64,000 nucleotides of DNA, taken from Methanosarcina barkeri MS. Lineage in GTDB: Archaea; Halobacteriota; Methanosarcinia; Methanosarcinales; Methanosarcinaceae. Location of the stretch: the NCBI RefSeq assembly GCF_000970025.1, contig NZ_CP009528.1, positions 1,971,168-2,035,167 of the forward strand, read 5' to 3'. The notes beneath the pieces are model-generated. The model did no database searches. It was not told where the DNA came from and saw nothing but the letters and a program-made list of their open reading frames with translations. Below are positions 47,534 through 56,837 of this stretch, one piece after another. Numbering within the stretch: position 1 is the stretch's first letter; each line of letters starts with the position of its first letter. A program made the position numbers and the translations under genes.

Positions 47534-48633
47534 TCCTGCATCCCTCCCAGGACATTTTCCTTCATGTTTCTTCCAATACCGACTCCGATCTGCCTGATGA
47601 TGTCTTCCACATCATCACATTTCGGAATTGCTGTCTCTTTGCAGGCCCTGACATAGGCCCTGAGATTTTCGAGTGATGTTCCAAATGAGAGTCCGCACGA
47701 AGTCCCAACAATATCAGCTCCCTGCAGGATGCATTCCCTTGTTCTGTTATAAACCTGTTCGGGAGTTCCGTTTGGCATAAGATCTATAACATCCAGGCTT
47801 CCGAGGATGGACATTTCATTGCCCGCTACCTGACGGCAATACCAGACCGGAACGGCGTCGAAGGAGAAGCAGTCAATTCCACTCTGCTTTATGTAGGGCA
47901 GAAGTTTACTGGTATCTCCGCAGATGTGCAGGATCTGGGGACAGCTTATCTCCTTTGCTATTCTTTTGTGAGCAGGGAGTACGAATTCTCGGTATGTTTC
48001 CGCAGAAATCAGATCCCCGGAAGCCGAAGGATCGGCGAGGAAGACAATGTGTGCTCCGTAAATAGTCTGCAGCTTCCCGTAAGCTATCACGAAATCTGTT
48101 GCTGCCTCAATGAAGGCATGTGCTTTTTCCGGATCGGTCTTTGTCCACTTTGCTATGTTTTCGACGCCTGCTATATGACTTGCTATCGTAAAAGGAGATG
48201 TCAATAGTGGGATAACAGGAAGCATACCGTCGTACCGCTTCCTCAGTTCCTCGATTGCTCCGAGCACTACCGGGATTCTTCCGGCTTCTTCCAGATTGTC
48301 AGGCCAGGTTATGTCGGCGGGATCGGTATAAGCAGGACCTGTTACGGGAGGTCGGTCCGGTTTGTTCCAATCAAGCTTGCATCCCAAAACCTCCGCTTCA
48401 AGAGAAATATCAAACTGGGGACGTGCAGCCTCTATGCCGCAAATTTCATAGGGAGCGGCTGCAAGGTCTGCCATCATCTTGCTGTCAAAGTGGGCTTTTG
48501 GCCAGGAAGCATTGCATATCTGCATCAGTTCTGTTGTAGTCTGAGCGAGGGGATTAGCGGGGGGTACGTAATCAACCCTGCCTCCAAGCACGGCTGCCAT
48601 AACTCTTCGGGTTGGAGTCATTTCACTTACCAT
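47530..48633 (-). CDS. UroD-type corrinoid methyltransferase, copy 2
   Basis: A 367-residue paralog of copy 1 with zinc motif [12 protein letters not shown] and later Cys in [16 protein letters not shown], the normal C-G of the family where copy 1 has C-D. The first 130 or so residues are identical to copy 1 except one or two positions, and the DNA there is nearly identical, while the rest has diverged. AAGGAG stands eight bases before ATG 48633. It is the first gene of a two-gene operon with the corrinoid protein; no activase gene follows this pair. Confidence 0.92.
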   Translation of the reverse strand: MVSEMTPTRRVMAAVLGGRVDYVPPANPLAQTTTELMQICNASWPKAHFDSKMMADLAAAPYEICGIEAARPQFDISLEAEVLGCKLDWNKPDRPPVTGPAYTDPADITWPDNLEEAGRIPVVLGAIEELRKRYDGMLPVIPLLTSPFTIASHIAGVENIAKWTKTDPEKAHAFIEAATDFVIAYGKLQTIYGAHIVFLADPSASGDLISAETYREFVLPAHKRIAKEISCPQILHICGDTSKLLPYIKQSGIDCFSFDAVPVWYCRQVAGNEMSILGSLDVIDLMPNGTPEQVYNRTRECILQGADIVGTSCGLSFGTSLENLRAYVRACKETAIPKCDDVEDIIRQIGVGIGRNMKENVLGGMQE

Positions 48634-48650
48634 GATATATGTCTCCTTTT

Positions 48651-48702
48651 ATTTATTAATATGAATATTTGGATATTTAACTAAATGCAGTTAGCATAAT
48701 AA
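48651..48702 (-). promoter_or_regulatory. Conserved upstream block of methyltransferase copy 2
   Basis: Matches 46131-46182 at about 42 of 51 positions. On the coding strand it is preceded by TATA-like AGATATATATATTTTTCC at about 25 bp and followed after 10 bp by the AAGGAG binding site, so the leader here is only about 65-70 nt. Confidence 0.6.
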
Positions 48703-48809
48703 GGAAAAATATATATATCTCTAAAAAATACGGAAAAATTTATATATGTTTAAATTTCATTGCACGAATGTGTTCAACAACCACTTTATTTTTCCCAAGA
48801 CCCTCAAAT

Positions 48810-48851
48810 TTCACACCAGAGAGTTCACACCAGAGAGTTCACACCAGAGAG
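48810..48851. repeat. 14-bp tandem repeat, three units
   Basis: TTCACACCAGAGAG three times, perfect. Confidence 0.95.
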
Positions 48852-49058
48852 TAAAAGGCTTGCTTCTGCTTAAACAGAGTATAAAACGATCCTATAAGCG
48901 CGCATTCAAAAAAAGTTAAGTTTAAAATAATATCAAAAGTCTATATTACAGGTATATGGAAAATTCACATCAAAACTGTATTGTGAACATACACAGGTAA
49001 TTCCCAGATTTTTCCGTTAAGAAAAAACGAATCCTCATATTTTTCTACTCTTTATACA

Positions 49059-49120
49059 TTTTTTCTTGTTTTCTAATTATTATATTTTGTTTTTTCTTGT
49101 TTTCTAATTATTATGTTTTG
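49059..49120. repeat. 31-bp tandem repeat, two units
   Basis: TTTTTTCTTGTTTTCTAATT plus ATTATATTTTG, twice, with one base difference, upstream of the DUF457 gene. Confidence 0.9.
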
Positions 49121-49287
49121 TTTTTTATGTGTTTAATTTTATATTTTTATTTATTATCATCTTCAAAAGTAAGTAAAACTTTGCACACCCGAACACGGTT
49201 TTTTAAAAAGAAGAAATATATCTCTAATTCTCTATATTATTAAATATAAAAATCAAACAGAAAAATATTCCGTCAGGATACAGGATC

Positions 49288-50343
49288 ATGGTAAATGTGA
49301 TTTCCCATTTTGGAGTAGGTCTTCTCATTGCTCTGGCTTTAGGCCTGAAAGGGAATAAACTGAAAGTCGTAGCTTTATTATCCGTGCTTCCTGACCTGGA
49401 TTTTATCCTGTACTCGATATTTATCTATGCAAATAGTAGCCTGAGCCCTGCGGTAAGAAACCAGCTTTTTTATCTGGTCGGGCACAGAGAGTTCATGCAT
49501 TCTATCCTTTTCATTGTTCTGGTTACGTTTATCCTCTGGTTTAAGACAAAGAATTGGCTTTTTACGGTTGGAGGATTCCAATCTCTTTTCTTTCACTCTT
49601 ACCTGGATTATGTCACAAGCTGGAAAATGCGTCCCCTGTACCCGTTCAGTACGGATGCTTCCATTATGAGTGCGGTTTATTTCTTCGACCCTCTGTTAAA
49701 CCTGCTACCTCTCCTGCCCCTCTTTATTGTAATTTTAGTAAATCTGAGCCACACAGGAAAAATAAATGGAAGATTTAAGAGATTTTGCACTTTCATATCA
49801 AATGTTGATGATAAGCTCTATGCCTCGCTTATTCTTTTGTTACTTGTCTGGCTTACCGTCATGCCGGTCTCAAAAGCTTTTCTTATCAACCATATTTCCT
49901 GGGCAGAAAACACCGAAATAAGCTACCAGAATACCTATCCTGAATCCATGAGTCAGTTCCTGACTGCGTATTCATATAATTCAACTCATTATAGAGTCCT
50001 GGAAATAAGTTATCGTTCAGGGATTGAGAAAAGTATGTACGTTGAAAAATTATCCGTAGACGGAAATGTCCCTGACGCTGCTGCTTATGTTAAAAGAGCA
50101 GAAAACTTATACGGAGCAGGTGTTCCTCAGGAAATCGATTATCCGGTCTACTCGGTTTCCAAAACAAATGATTCTGTAACGGTTATTCTCAGTGATGCCA
50201 GAAATCCGTATATCAGAGATATAGCTTATTTTAAGTCGTTTTACAGGTTTGTTTTTGACAGGAAAAACGCAAAGAAATACGAAGTATATGCAAGTATGCA
50301 TGGCAGCCAGGAGGAGAGATTAGGCATGAACTGGTTTGGATGA
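49288..50343 (+). CDS. DUF457/YdjM-like membrane-bound metal-dependent hydrolase
   Basis: A 351-residue membrane protein. Residues 1-165 are the DUF457 domain: an N-terminal SHFGVGLLIALALG with a conserved His, then LSVLPDLDFI, then GHREFMHSI and FFHSYLDYVTS, all with His/Asp residues that suggest metal binding within the helices. The C-terminal half (about 200-351) is a soluble beta-rich domain. Family members are proposed hydrolases; the substrate is unknown. AGGATC precedes ATG 49288. Confidence 0.82.
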   Translation: MVNVISHFGVGLLIALALGLKGNKLKVVALLSVLPDLDFILYSIFIYANSSLSPAVRNQLFYLVGHREFMHSILFIVLVTFILWFKTKNWLFTVGGFQSLFFHSYLDYVTSWKMRPLYPFSTDASIMSAVYFFDPLLNLLPLLPLFIVILVNLSHTGKINGRFKRFCTFISNVDDKLYASLILLLLVWLTVMPVSKAFLINHISWAENTEISYQNTYPESMSQFLTAYSYNSTHYRVLEISYRSGIEKSMYVEKLSVDGNVPDAAAYVKRAENLYGAGVPQEIDYPVYSVSKTNDSVTVILSDARNPYIRDIAYFKSFYRFVFDRKNAKKYEVYASMHGSQEERLGMNWFG

Positions 50344-50532
50344 GCCTTTAAATGATGAACCAGAACGTTTATGCATTGGAAATCCTCTGAAAAACCACAC
50401 TTAGTCTCTTTCGTTACGGTAGCCAATAAAAGATTCTTTTTTTCATAATTTATCAGTTGCTTTATATAATATAAGTTAAATATTATGGGGCGCTATAGTG
50501 CCAAGAAATTTGTTCTCCTGAGTTTTTTGAAT

Positions 50533-50547
50533 GAGCCTATCCCAAAA
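50533..50547. repeat. Inverted-repeat end of a decayed IS
   Basis: GAGCCTATCCCAAAA, the end of the element carrying the transposase remnant that starts four bases further in. The same sequence bounds the MITE-like elements at 21757-21886 and 37593-37744. The opposite end of this element was not found. Confidence 0.6.
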
Positions 50548-50926
50548 GCTCATTTACTCTAATTATTACTGCTACCATTACAACTCCTAAATATGATGTC
50601 TCTTTAATTTCATATCTCGGAAATACTTTCTTGCATGATTCTATCCAACTAAAGAACCTTTCTACTATGCTTTTCTTTTTGTATTCTTCCTGATCTACCT
50701 TTATTGATCTTCCTCTCTTTTTTTTCTTCCGATTTCTTTTATTTACTGGTATGTTGGACTTTATTCCTCTTCTCCTGTTATATTTTCTAATTTTAGCTGT
50801 ATCATACATTGCATCATCTGTTACTTTGGAAGGTCTGTTAACAGGCCTTCCTATAGGTCTTTTTATATTGAAATTTTTAAAGTGTAGGTATATAAAGTGT
50901 AGAATCATTTTTATTTGCAGAAACAA
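50537..50926 (-). pseudogene. C-terminal remnant of an IS5-like transposase
   Basis: On the minus strand the frame contains IGRPVNRPSKVTDDAMYDTAKIRKYNRRRGIKSNIPVNKRNRKKKKRGR, then SIVERFFSWIESCKKVFPRYE and GVVMVAVIIRVNELLG. This is the C-terminal catalytic part (final Glu in the VERFF segment) of IS5-superfamily transposases of Methanosarcina. The preceding catalytic region is missing and the first 20 or so residues come from unrelated DNA. The terminal repeat at 50533 marks the 3' edge. Confidence 0.78.
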
Positions 50927-51104
50927 TGATAAAAGTTAATGAAAAAATAAATTATATCCGGGTGACTCAAATTTGCATTTTAGACTAAAATGCACTTGTG
51001 CATTAAAAAATAAGTTTTAAATCACACTTATCATTTCGTTGTATCCCTTTTTCTTCCCTTTTCAATCACTGTTATTAAATTGCTCCTTCAAAACTTGCTA
51101 TTCC

Positions 51105-51209
51105 TTAAGAGATCTCATTTTCATACTTTACTTTGCCCGTAAAAACAACTTTTACCTGATCTCCAGCTTTAAGGATGCCTTCAATCTTTTCACGGTTAAA
51201 CCTGAACAT
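51105..51209 (-). pseudogene. C-terminal remnant of a secreted-protein domain
   Basis: A 34-codon minus-strand frame, MFRFNREKIEGILKAGDQVKVVFTG...YENEIS, resembles the C-terminal domain of many Methanosarcina extracellular proteins (KFNRSEVIDLLEPGDEVEVTVTGKL-like). Nothing upstream continues it. It is the tail of a lost gene. Confidence 0.45.
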
Positions 51210-51319
51210 CCTTTCAGAAATCTGAAAGTACTTGAAAATACTTTCATGCTGATTAGATAGTGACAATAATTTATTAAAAATAATATATATGATATAGGTT
51301 CTTAACTCTACAAAATAGG

Positions 51320-51360
51320 ATGGGTGGGCCCTTTGTCATATTTGATTAATGACCCACCAC
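51320..51360 (-). terminator. Hairpin downstream of the VWA/PKD gene
   Basis: GGTGGG and CCCACC arms (about 51324 and 51353) lie 45-85 bp after the stop of the minus-strand VWA gene. The stem is short with a 24-base loop and no T-run, so the terminator role is uncertain. Confidence 0.3.
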
Positions 51361-51405
51361 TATTACTTTAGCCTTGATCTTTTTTATTGTTTTTCAACTT
51401 AGGGT

Positions 51406-53849
51406 TTATTTGTTTTCAGAATATATGCCAGGCCTTGTATTTGTTGTCACTTTTATATAATTTGTTTTTGTTATCGTATTGCCACCTGCAGCATTGCTTA
51501 CTGTAAGAGTAACCTTATATGATCCTCCCTGCAAATACTGATGTTCTGGATTCTGTTCCCTTGAAATTGTTCCGTCTCCAAAACTCCATTTCCATTTAGC
51601 CGGGATTCCTGTGCTTGTGTCAGTAAAAGTAACCTTTAATGGTGCTTTGCCTGATGTGACGTTACTGGTGAAGCTTGCAACAGGTTTTGTTATCACTTTT
51701 ATATAATTTGTTTTTGTTACCGTGTTACTGCCTGCAGCATTCTTTACTTTTAAGCTAACATTATATACCCCTGCATTTGAATACTTATGAGTCGGATTCT
51801 GGTGGAATGACTTTGATCCGTCTCCAAAGTCCCATTTCCATGCAGCAGGTGTTCCTGTGCTTGTGTCAGTAAATTTAACCTTTAATGGTGCTTTTCCTGA
51901 TGTAGCACTGCTGGTGAAGTTTGCAACCGGTTTTGTTATCACATTTATATATTCTGTTTTTGTTACCGTGTTACGACCTATATCATTCTTCACTGTTAAG
52001 TTAACAGTATATATTCCTGCCTTTGAATACTTATGACTCGGATTCTGATGGAATGACTTTGATCCGTCTCCAAAGTTCCAGAACCAGGAAGTTGGGGAGC
52101 CTGTGCTTGTATCAGTAAATTTAACCTTTAATGGTGCTTTTCCTGATGTAGCACTGCTGGTGAAGTTTGCAACAGGTACAGTATCTGTTACGTTATCATC
52201 TGTTACATGTAGATGTATAGTGCAAGAATCACTACCATTTGTACCAATTGCATTAATTTTGCCAGTATAATTCCCGGAAGTTGCACTTTCAGGTATATTT
52301 ATTGTAACTAGGATAGTTTCAGGTACTCCAGAAGAAACATTGACTGCTGCTGGATTTACTTTGATATTACTGGTATCAATAATATCACCGTTTTCTGATT
52401 GGAGTGAAGTCGGTGTTATTGCAACCGATGTTAAGGCTTGGGATGTACTGACAGTAATGTTCTTGGTAATCTTTTCCCCAGTCTTTCCCTCTATGGATAA
52501 GTTATCCGGCAAAAGCAAGATTGAATTTGTTCCCTGGATTATTTTAAAGGAACTGTCTTCGATCCTGTTGAACTGAGATCCATCAGATAAACTTCCTGTT
52601 GCTGTAGCATCAACCGTATAATCTCCCTTTAAAGAAGTATTATCGAAAAAGTTTGCATAAATTCCATCCTTTGCGCCACCGTCTCCATGGCTACCATCAT
52701 CATACAGTGTAAGGTGGTTAATACTGGAATCTGGAAGAGTGATATTGGATTTAACATCAGCAGTTGTGATCTTAGTTTCTCCATTAGAAATACCTGAAGT
52801 TATCTTTACGCTTTCACCCTGGATATACTGATCTTTATCCGTAGAAAGGGACATGGATAATGTTGATTCAGCACGGACAGTAACAGAAACATCCTCTCCT
52901 CCTGTTGGCATATCGGTCGCCGTTAATTCCATAGTCCATTCTCCAAGTTCTGGATTTGAAACTTTGTAGATCTTATAAGTGGAGCTGGCTATGTACTCAA
53001 TATCAGGATCTGACTCTGCCTCAGAAGGATCTACTATCGACCCATCAGGCTTGTGCAGTACGAGGTCTACATTACTTCCGGGCCAAAAAACACTTGCGAT
53101 TGCTTTTTTCATTGTACTGTCTGTTTTGTAAGCTATAAATGTATGGTCACCCTTAACCATATTAAAAGTGAGATCTTTAATAGGTGTCAAGCCAGTAACT
53201 TCTCCAACAATGTCATTATATATATTCTGTAACTGGTTCTCTGTAGGAGAATAATAATACTTGCCCCCTGTTTTCGTAGCGATGTCGCCTAGCAATCCTT
53301 CATCAGCATTAGAACCAAGACCAACAGTGTAAACTTTTATTTTATTATCTGTAATATCGGGAATCACTTTGTTTGGATGCTCCCCACTGTTTTGCAGTCC
53401 ATCCGAAAGCAAAACAATTGCCTGCGGAGTACTTGAATCCCCATAGGCTAGTAAATCGTTTAAACCATATCTCAGTCCACTTCCAATTGCAGTATTACCT
53501 GAGGCTGAAATTTTTCCTATCTTATCTTTAATGCTGCTCTTATTGTCATTAGTAAGAGTAGTAAGGTGATGATCATAACGTGCAGATGTACTGAACGATA
53601 CGACTCCTGCCATGTCATCAGGCTCCATGTAGTCAACAAAAAGACTTGCTGCGTTTTTAGCATTAGAAATAGGTGTACCATACATACTACCCGAACGGTC
53701 TATAACGAGCATCACATGAGCGGCCGAATCCGTAAACACCGGATGACTCAGTGTGAGACCGTCATTATCAGGACGTCGTTGTAAATCCCAATCACCAGGC
53801 TTGGTGTATGTCCTTATGAATATACTTTTTTTGTCATGTTGTGTGTCAC
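51406..53849 (-). pseudogene. 3' part of the split gene: VWA and three PKD domains
   Basis: About 814 codons from SDTQHDKKSIF to the stop. The frame also runs upstream into the IS end, which adds a spurious MKVWKKQYARSQLRNSYP start. VWA: HVMLVIDRSGSM, GNTAIGSGLRYG, AIVLLSDGLQ. The three PKD domains start PVANFTSSATSGKAPLKVKF, again PVANFTSS, and PVASFTSNV, each with FGDG. The first two are nearly the same and resemble the PKD of the beta-helix gene at 32517. It may still be expressed from the IS, but without a signal peptide it could not be exported. Confidence 0.88.
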
Positions 53850-53854
53850 TTGGA

Positions 53855-54993
53855 TAGGAGTTACGCAGTTGGCTCCTAGCATATTGTTTTTTCCAAACTT
53901 TCAAATATTTGAATTAATTTAACGTGTATTGGGGATTCCTTAAGTATTCTGTCACTGCCACTCTTCTAATTTTCATAGCACTTTCAAACCAGGATATTCC
54001 ACTTTTGATTCTTTGTAATTCCAGTCTAAGAAAAGCTCTTAATGAGAACATTATATGTGCTCTTTGTGATTCTTCCTTTCTTGCCTGACATTTTTCGACA
54101 CCACAGAACTGTTTTATTCCCCTATGATATTCCTCAATTTTCCATGACTTCTTTGCCAAATCTTCACGTTTTGCTTCATCCATCTCTTGCACATCTGTAA
54201 CCCAGTGTTGCGTGTCTCCATTTTTTGAAACTATCCTAAACACCTTTACAAATCCATATGCTTTGAGGTGAACCACACGTCCTTTTGGAGGAATATCTAC
54301 TGTTTCAAGTGGCACATTTCCCTTGTTGTCAGGATTTACCAAACGATTATTTTTCAATCTTGTAAGGAAATGCCACTCTTTCTGTCTAATGGCTTTAAGG
54401 TTTTTCACACTTGCATACCATGTATCAAATAAAACGAATTTGGGATTAAAACCACGTTCTTCGGCCTTGTCAAGCATATCACGGAAATGGTCATTCTTTG
54501 TTTTGTCGTCTACATCGATGTTATAAATTCGAAAATCGATAGGTATAACGGTTGTACCGTCAGTCCAAACTAAGGTAACCAGGCCTATTCCCTTTACAGT
54601 ACGATGATGTTTTCCACTCCACATACGACGAACAAAAGCAATTTCTTCTGCGTATGGTTTATCTAATGTTGAATCATCAACAATTAGGTATCCTCCCTTA
54701 AGCTTGACATAACTTTTTACTTCCTCCCATAGTGCTTCCGTGTCTGGAGGTTGCCTTTGAAGGCAACGAGTAAAAGCATCATGAGAAGGAGCATTAGCTA
54801 TGTCTGGATAACATCTAGCAGCTTCAGTACAGCTAAAAACGTTAGAAGCCGCAATGAGAAAATTAATGTAGTCAATGTCGGTACACTTAGGTGGATTTAT
54901 GTCCATAACTCCGTACGTTTTTAGAGAAACACTAAGCCATAAGTATATTTATAAAGATATCAAGTTTTCGGCATTTTAACTGCGTAAGTCCTA
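53855..54993 (-). mobile_element. Complete IS copy C (IS4/IS701-like), 1,139 bp
   Basis: Same length and ends as copy B, with TAGGAGTTACGCAGTT at 53855-53870 and AACTGCGTAAGTCCTA at 54978-54993. The 5-bp target duplication TTGGA lies at 53850-53854 and 54994-54998. It is inserted in the VWA/PKD gene in the same orientation as that gene. Confidence 0.95.
53914..54906 (-). CDS. DDE transposase of IS copy C
   Basis: The 330 residues are identical to those of copy B, including the three catalytic acid regions (YLIVDDSTL, VLFDTWYAS, KIEEYHRG). The start is ATG 54906, about 87 bp inside the left end. Identity between copies means recent transposition; this copy is probably active. Confidence 0.95.
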   Translation of the reverse strand: MDINPPKCTDIDYINFLIAASNVFSCTEAARCYPDIANAPSHDAFTRCLQRQPPDTEALWEEVKSYVKLKGGYLIVDDSTLDKPYAEEIAFVRRMWSGKHHRTVKGIGLVTLVWTDGTTVIPIDFRIYNIDVDDKTKNDHFRDMLDKAEERGFNPKFVLFDTWYASVKNLKAIRQKEWHFLTRLKNNRLVNPDNKGNVPLETVDIPPKGRVVHLKAYGFVKVFRIVSKNGDTQHWVTDVQEMDEAKREDLAKKSWKIEEYHRGIKQFCGVEKCQARKEESQRAHIMFSLRAFLRLELQRIKSGISWFESAMKIRRVAVTEYLRNPQYTLN

Positions 54994-55984
54994 TTGGATT
55001 AGAATATGCCCAGATCTCAATTTTCTGAGCATCATCGTAAGTATAATAATATTCATAACTTTTGGCTTTATTTCCTTCAGGAAGTTTTTTGGCATGAATC
55101 AACCAAGTGGAAAGATCTTTATTAAGTTCTATCGTATCTCCGTTATAGTTTTTAACGCCGTCTCCTTTAGAGATTGTCCATTTTCTCATGCCGATATCTT
55201 CTACTGCTTTGCTTTCAACTTCACTTTCATCTTTTAATTCTTTTTTTATTACTTTCCAGTCTAATGGAGAATTTGCGGTTTCTTTGTTTGTATATTTTAC
55301 ATCATTCCAATTGGTTCCTGTTGCTTCTTTCCATTTCTCCTCAAATTCTCCCCCACCTTCAGACGAGAGCCTATAGGCAAACCACTGATTTTTTAACTTA
55401 GACCTGACATCTTCAATATTTTCAAAGGAACCTTTACTATACGTTTTATGTCGTATTATTGTATCATCGAGGGCTTTTTTGGAATTCAATTTATCAATTG
55501 TAGTCCATTTATCAGTTGCGGTTATTTGAAACGGTCCAAGCCCACTACTAAAGTGAAAATTATTTGGTAGATCTTTATGCCATTTATCAGCTGTATCGCT
55601 GCTATGTGCTGCATATCTACATTTTCCATCAGGATTGCCTTCTCCCCAGGCCAAGACAGCAAGCATTATCTTAAATTGGTCTTTGGATATTCCCCAGTTG
55701 TCAACATATGTTAATGAGTCAACCTCTTTATCGATATCATTAAGAAGAGCTGCAGGAATCTTCGCAGTTATTTGTGTTTTTCCAGAAACTGTGGAAGATT
55801 TATACTCATTGGTATTTACTGCTTCTTGATGCAGCGACGTAGTATCCGATGTCATCAAGTTATTCCCTTCATTCACCGACACAGAGTCAATTGTGCTGTT
55901 TAACGAATCTTCAGCACTGACAGTGCTCACCGTAAGAGCGAGCATTAGTATAGCGGCGATCACTACAACAAGTTTTTTCTTCAT
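54994..55984 (-). pseudogene. 5' part of the split gene: signal peptide and possible lysozyme-like domain
   Basis: 330 codons from ATG 55984. Residues 1-24 are a signal peptide (KKKLVVVIAAILMLALTVSTVSA). The domain at about 75-200 contains FKIMLAVLAWGEGNPDG and, 40 residues later, FHFSSGLGPFQITATDKW. A Glu in a helix followed by GLGPFQI resembles the layout of lysozyme/lytic-transglycosylase folds (ES...GLMQI). This is a weak similarity seen by eye only. The natural continuation is in the 3' part; read straight, it ends in IS-derived residues (IGLTQLKCRKLDI). Confidence 0.82.
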
Positions 55985-56437
55985 TTTACCACCAACTATT
56001 TACAAGCACCCCAGCAACTCAATATTGCTGAGTTTTAATTTAGGGATACCGACACACGCAGTTTGGATCGAGTCCATCAGAAATGAAATTGCTGCATTAG
56101 CGTTTTTAAGTATTAACTTTTTTATACAACTAGTGAAATATTATGTAAAGTGAAAATGAGAGAATAATAGATAAATGTTTCTTTTTATTAATAAATAATA
56201 AAATATGGGGAGAATTTTAATAAAAAACATATAAAAAGAATAGAAAAAAACTAACTTTTTAATATATAAATATAAAATTTGGAAGAATCAAAATATAAAG
56301 AAATTTGTTTTTCAGGGTGTTTTTTGGATTTAAAAGCAGTTAAAAGAAATAAAAAATCAATGGGAAAGCACTACTAAACTATCACCTACCAAAAAGAAGA
56401 AAAGAGATGAAGCCACAAAAGCAGCTTTACTCAAAAC
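55985..56437. other. Gap between the VWA gene and fpoO
   Basis: About 450 bp. It should contain the VWA gene promoter (minus strand, near 56100-56200) and the 3' end of the fpo transcript. The gene-proximal part holds the VWA leader with GGTGG just before the start. Confidence 0.45.
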
Positions 56438-56824
56438 TCAATGCTCGTGAATGTATCCATGCCCGTGTTCAAAACTCGAACTCTTTATCTGCTCTCTTTT
56501 GAACCTGATATAAGTTTCATTGATAGAATCCAGGCATTTTGTGCAGACATTTACCTTTTTTATTACGACTCCTTTTGAAAAATCAGGAATCTGGATTTCC
56601 ACAGGGTAAACCCTGCCCTTTTTACCGCACAGGATGCATTTGTTTCTCCTGCAGGAGATTTCGTCTTTATTGATGCTTAAATAGGTCTTCTGGGAGGAAT
56701 CGAGACAGGTCTCACAGAGCCCTTTCCAGACACCCTCAGGATAGGCGAATTTGAGGCGGGAACGGAAAACCCGGACAGGAATAACGCTCGGGAGTGCACG
56801 TCCGCAAAGATCACAATCTGTCAT
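56438..56824 (-). CDS. fpoO: F420H2 dehydrogenase subunit FpoO
   Basis: A 128-residue protein with four CxxC pairs (CDLCGR, CETCLD, CILCGK, CTKCLD) that suggest metal or Fe-S binding, and a His-rich C-terminus (EHGHGYIHEH). It is the last gene of the fpo operon as known from Methanosarcina mazei; its function in the complex is not established. It is 13 bp downstream of fpoN. Confidence 0.9.
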   Translation of the reverse strand: MTDCDLCGRALPSVIPVRVFRSRLKFAYPEGVWKGLCETCLDSSQKTYLSINKDEISCRRNKCILCGKKGRVYPVEIQIPDFSKGVVIKKVNVCTKCLDSINETYIRFKREQIKSSSFEHGHGYIHEH

Positions 56825-56837
56825 TTCTCATATCTCC

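Larger units (their letters stand above)
48703..49287. other. Divergent intergenic region
   Basis: About 580 bp between methyltransferase copy 2 and the DUF457 gene. It includes two tandem repeats (listed separately) and promoters in both directions. No gene is supported. Confidence 0.45.
51406..55984 (-). pseudogene. Large secreted VWA/PKD protein gene split by IS copy C
   Basis: The 5' part (55984-54994) and 3' part (53849-51406) are one gene. Removing the IS and one 5-bp target copy gives 3,435 bp, exactly 1,145 codons with the stop, and the junction reads IWAYSNPSDTQHDKKSIFIRTY without a break. Layout of the restored 1,144-residue protein: signal peptide; N-terminal domain of about 300 residues; VWA domain with MIDAS motif VIDRSGSMYG and LLSDGLQN; a beta-sandwich part; an NEW1-like Ig domain; three PKD domains. 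It is extracellular, probably a surface adhesion or ligand-binding protein. Confidence 0.9.

Noticed and set aside
53850-53904. MKVWKKQYARSQLRN as the N-terminus of the VWA protein
   Set aside because: These residues are translated from the IS end; there is no signal peptide and the true N-terminus is on the other side of the IS.
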